NCBI RefSeq assembly: GCF_013523125.1
Contig: NZ_JAAMQJ010000006.1
Location: 89,381 to 153,380 of the forward strand
Reading direction: 5' to 3'
DNA: 64,000 nucleotides
Origin: Pseudomonas entomophila
GTDB lineage: Bacteria > Pseudomonadota > Gammaproteobacteria > Pseudomonadales > Pseudomonadaceae
Below are positions 63,936 to 64,000 of the stretch, one piece after another. Position numbers and translations under genes: made by a program. Positions within the stretch are counted from its first letter, which is position 1, and the number at the start of each line of letters is the position of its first letter. The notes beneath the pieces were generated by a model. It saw only the letters and a program-made list of their open reading frames with translations. It had not been told where the DNA came from and did not search any database.

Positions 63936-64000
63936 TTACCAGGTCGGCCTGATAAATCGATCTCCGTACAGAATCGCAAATTGATTCATCGCGCTCTTCC
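63936..64000 (-). CDS. Possible C-terminal end of an unidentified gene at the window edge
   Basis: The minus-strand frame is open to the edge and ends KSAMNQFAILYGDRFIRPTW before TAA, directly followed by the hairpin at 63908-63931. Only 20 residues are visible; the family is not recognised and the frame could be a chance one. Confidence 0.4.
   Translation of the reverse strand, partial: KSAMNQFAILYGDRFIRPTW

Overview
The window is a chromosomal segment of a Pseudomonas of the P. putida group. This rests on high GC and on gene order: fdhA, creBCD, msrA-dipA, aceFE, glnE, the waaFCGP core-LPS operon, glcB, srkA, bioBFHCD, two acyl-CoA dehydrogenases, a GacA-controlled Rsm RNA, and the davBA-pqqFABCDE-peptidase block all follow one another as expected for that group. 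The species is not assigned. No rRNA, tRNA, CRISPR array or intact prophage was found.

Layout. 1-4 kb: the 3' part of fdhA is followed by a small accessory island with two short Rhs-core genes that share an upstream hairpin element, then a decayed IS5/IS427-type transposase next to a phospholipid-type acyltransferase gene. 4-8.5 kb: a secreted protease-like gene, heptanucleotide repeat arrays, and creBC with creD behind a likely CreB box. 8.7-17.4 kb (minus strand): a GST-like gene, msrA, a c-di-GMP phosphodiesterase with a degenerate GGDEF site (dipA), and aceF/aceE. 17.8-28 kb (plus strand): glnE, then a tightly overlapping operon for inner-core LPS (waaF, waaC, waaG, waaP and three more kinase-fold genes). 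28-33.7 kb (minus strand): a 1000-residue dermonecrotic-toxin-like protein, a DnaQ-like exonuclease and a cNMP/CBS/nucleotidyltransferase protein, with a divergent response regulator. 34.5-40 kb: glcB, a frameshifted rarD, srkA and a ModE-type regulator. 40-41.7 kb: a REP-associated transposase flanked by 42-bp direct REP copies, then comF. 41.7-46.2 kb: bioBFHCD behind a BirA-type operator. 46.3-53.6 kb: a small flagellar-rod-like protein, two paralogous acyl-CoA dehydrogenases (the first behind a PsrA-type box), the Rsm sRNA, a LysR regulator, a class III aminotransferase and a Pmp3-type peptide. 53.6-63.7 kb (minus strand): lysine degradation (davB, davA) followed by the whole PQQ pathway (pqqF, pqqA to pqqE) and an S9 peptidase.

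How they work together. Most of the window is core metabolism and envelope biogenesis: pyruvate dehydrogenase, glyoxylate shunt, biotin synthesis (which also supplies the carboxylases of fatty-acid synthesis), fatty acyl-CoA oxidation, PQQ for periplasmic dehydrogenases, and a phosphorylated LPS core. Regulatory logic is visible directly in the DNA: a BirA box (bio), a PsrA box (acyl-CoA dehydrogenase), a GacA upstream activating sequence (Rsm RNA), a cre tag (creD) and an attenuator-like hairpin after pqqA. The accessory content (Rhs fragments, IS remnant, RAYT/REP elements, heptamer and octamer arrays, large toxin-like gene) sits between these conserved blocks and is where the less-described biology is most likely to be.
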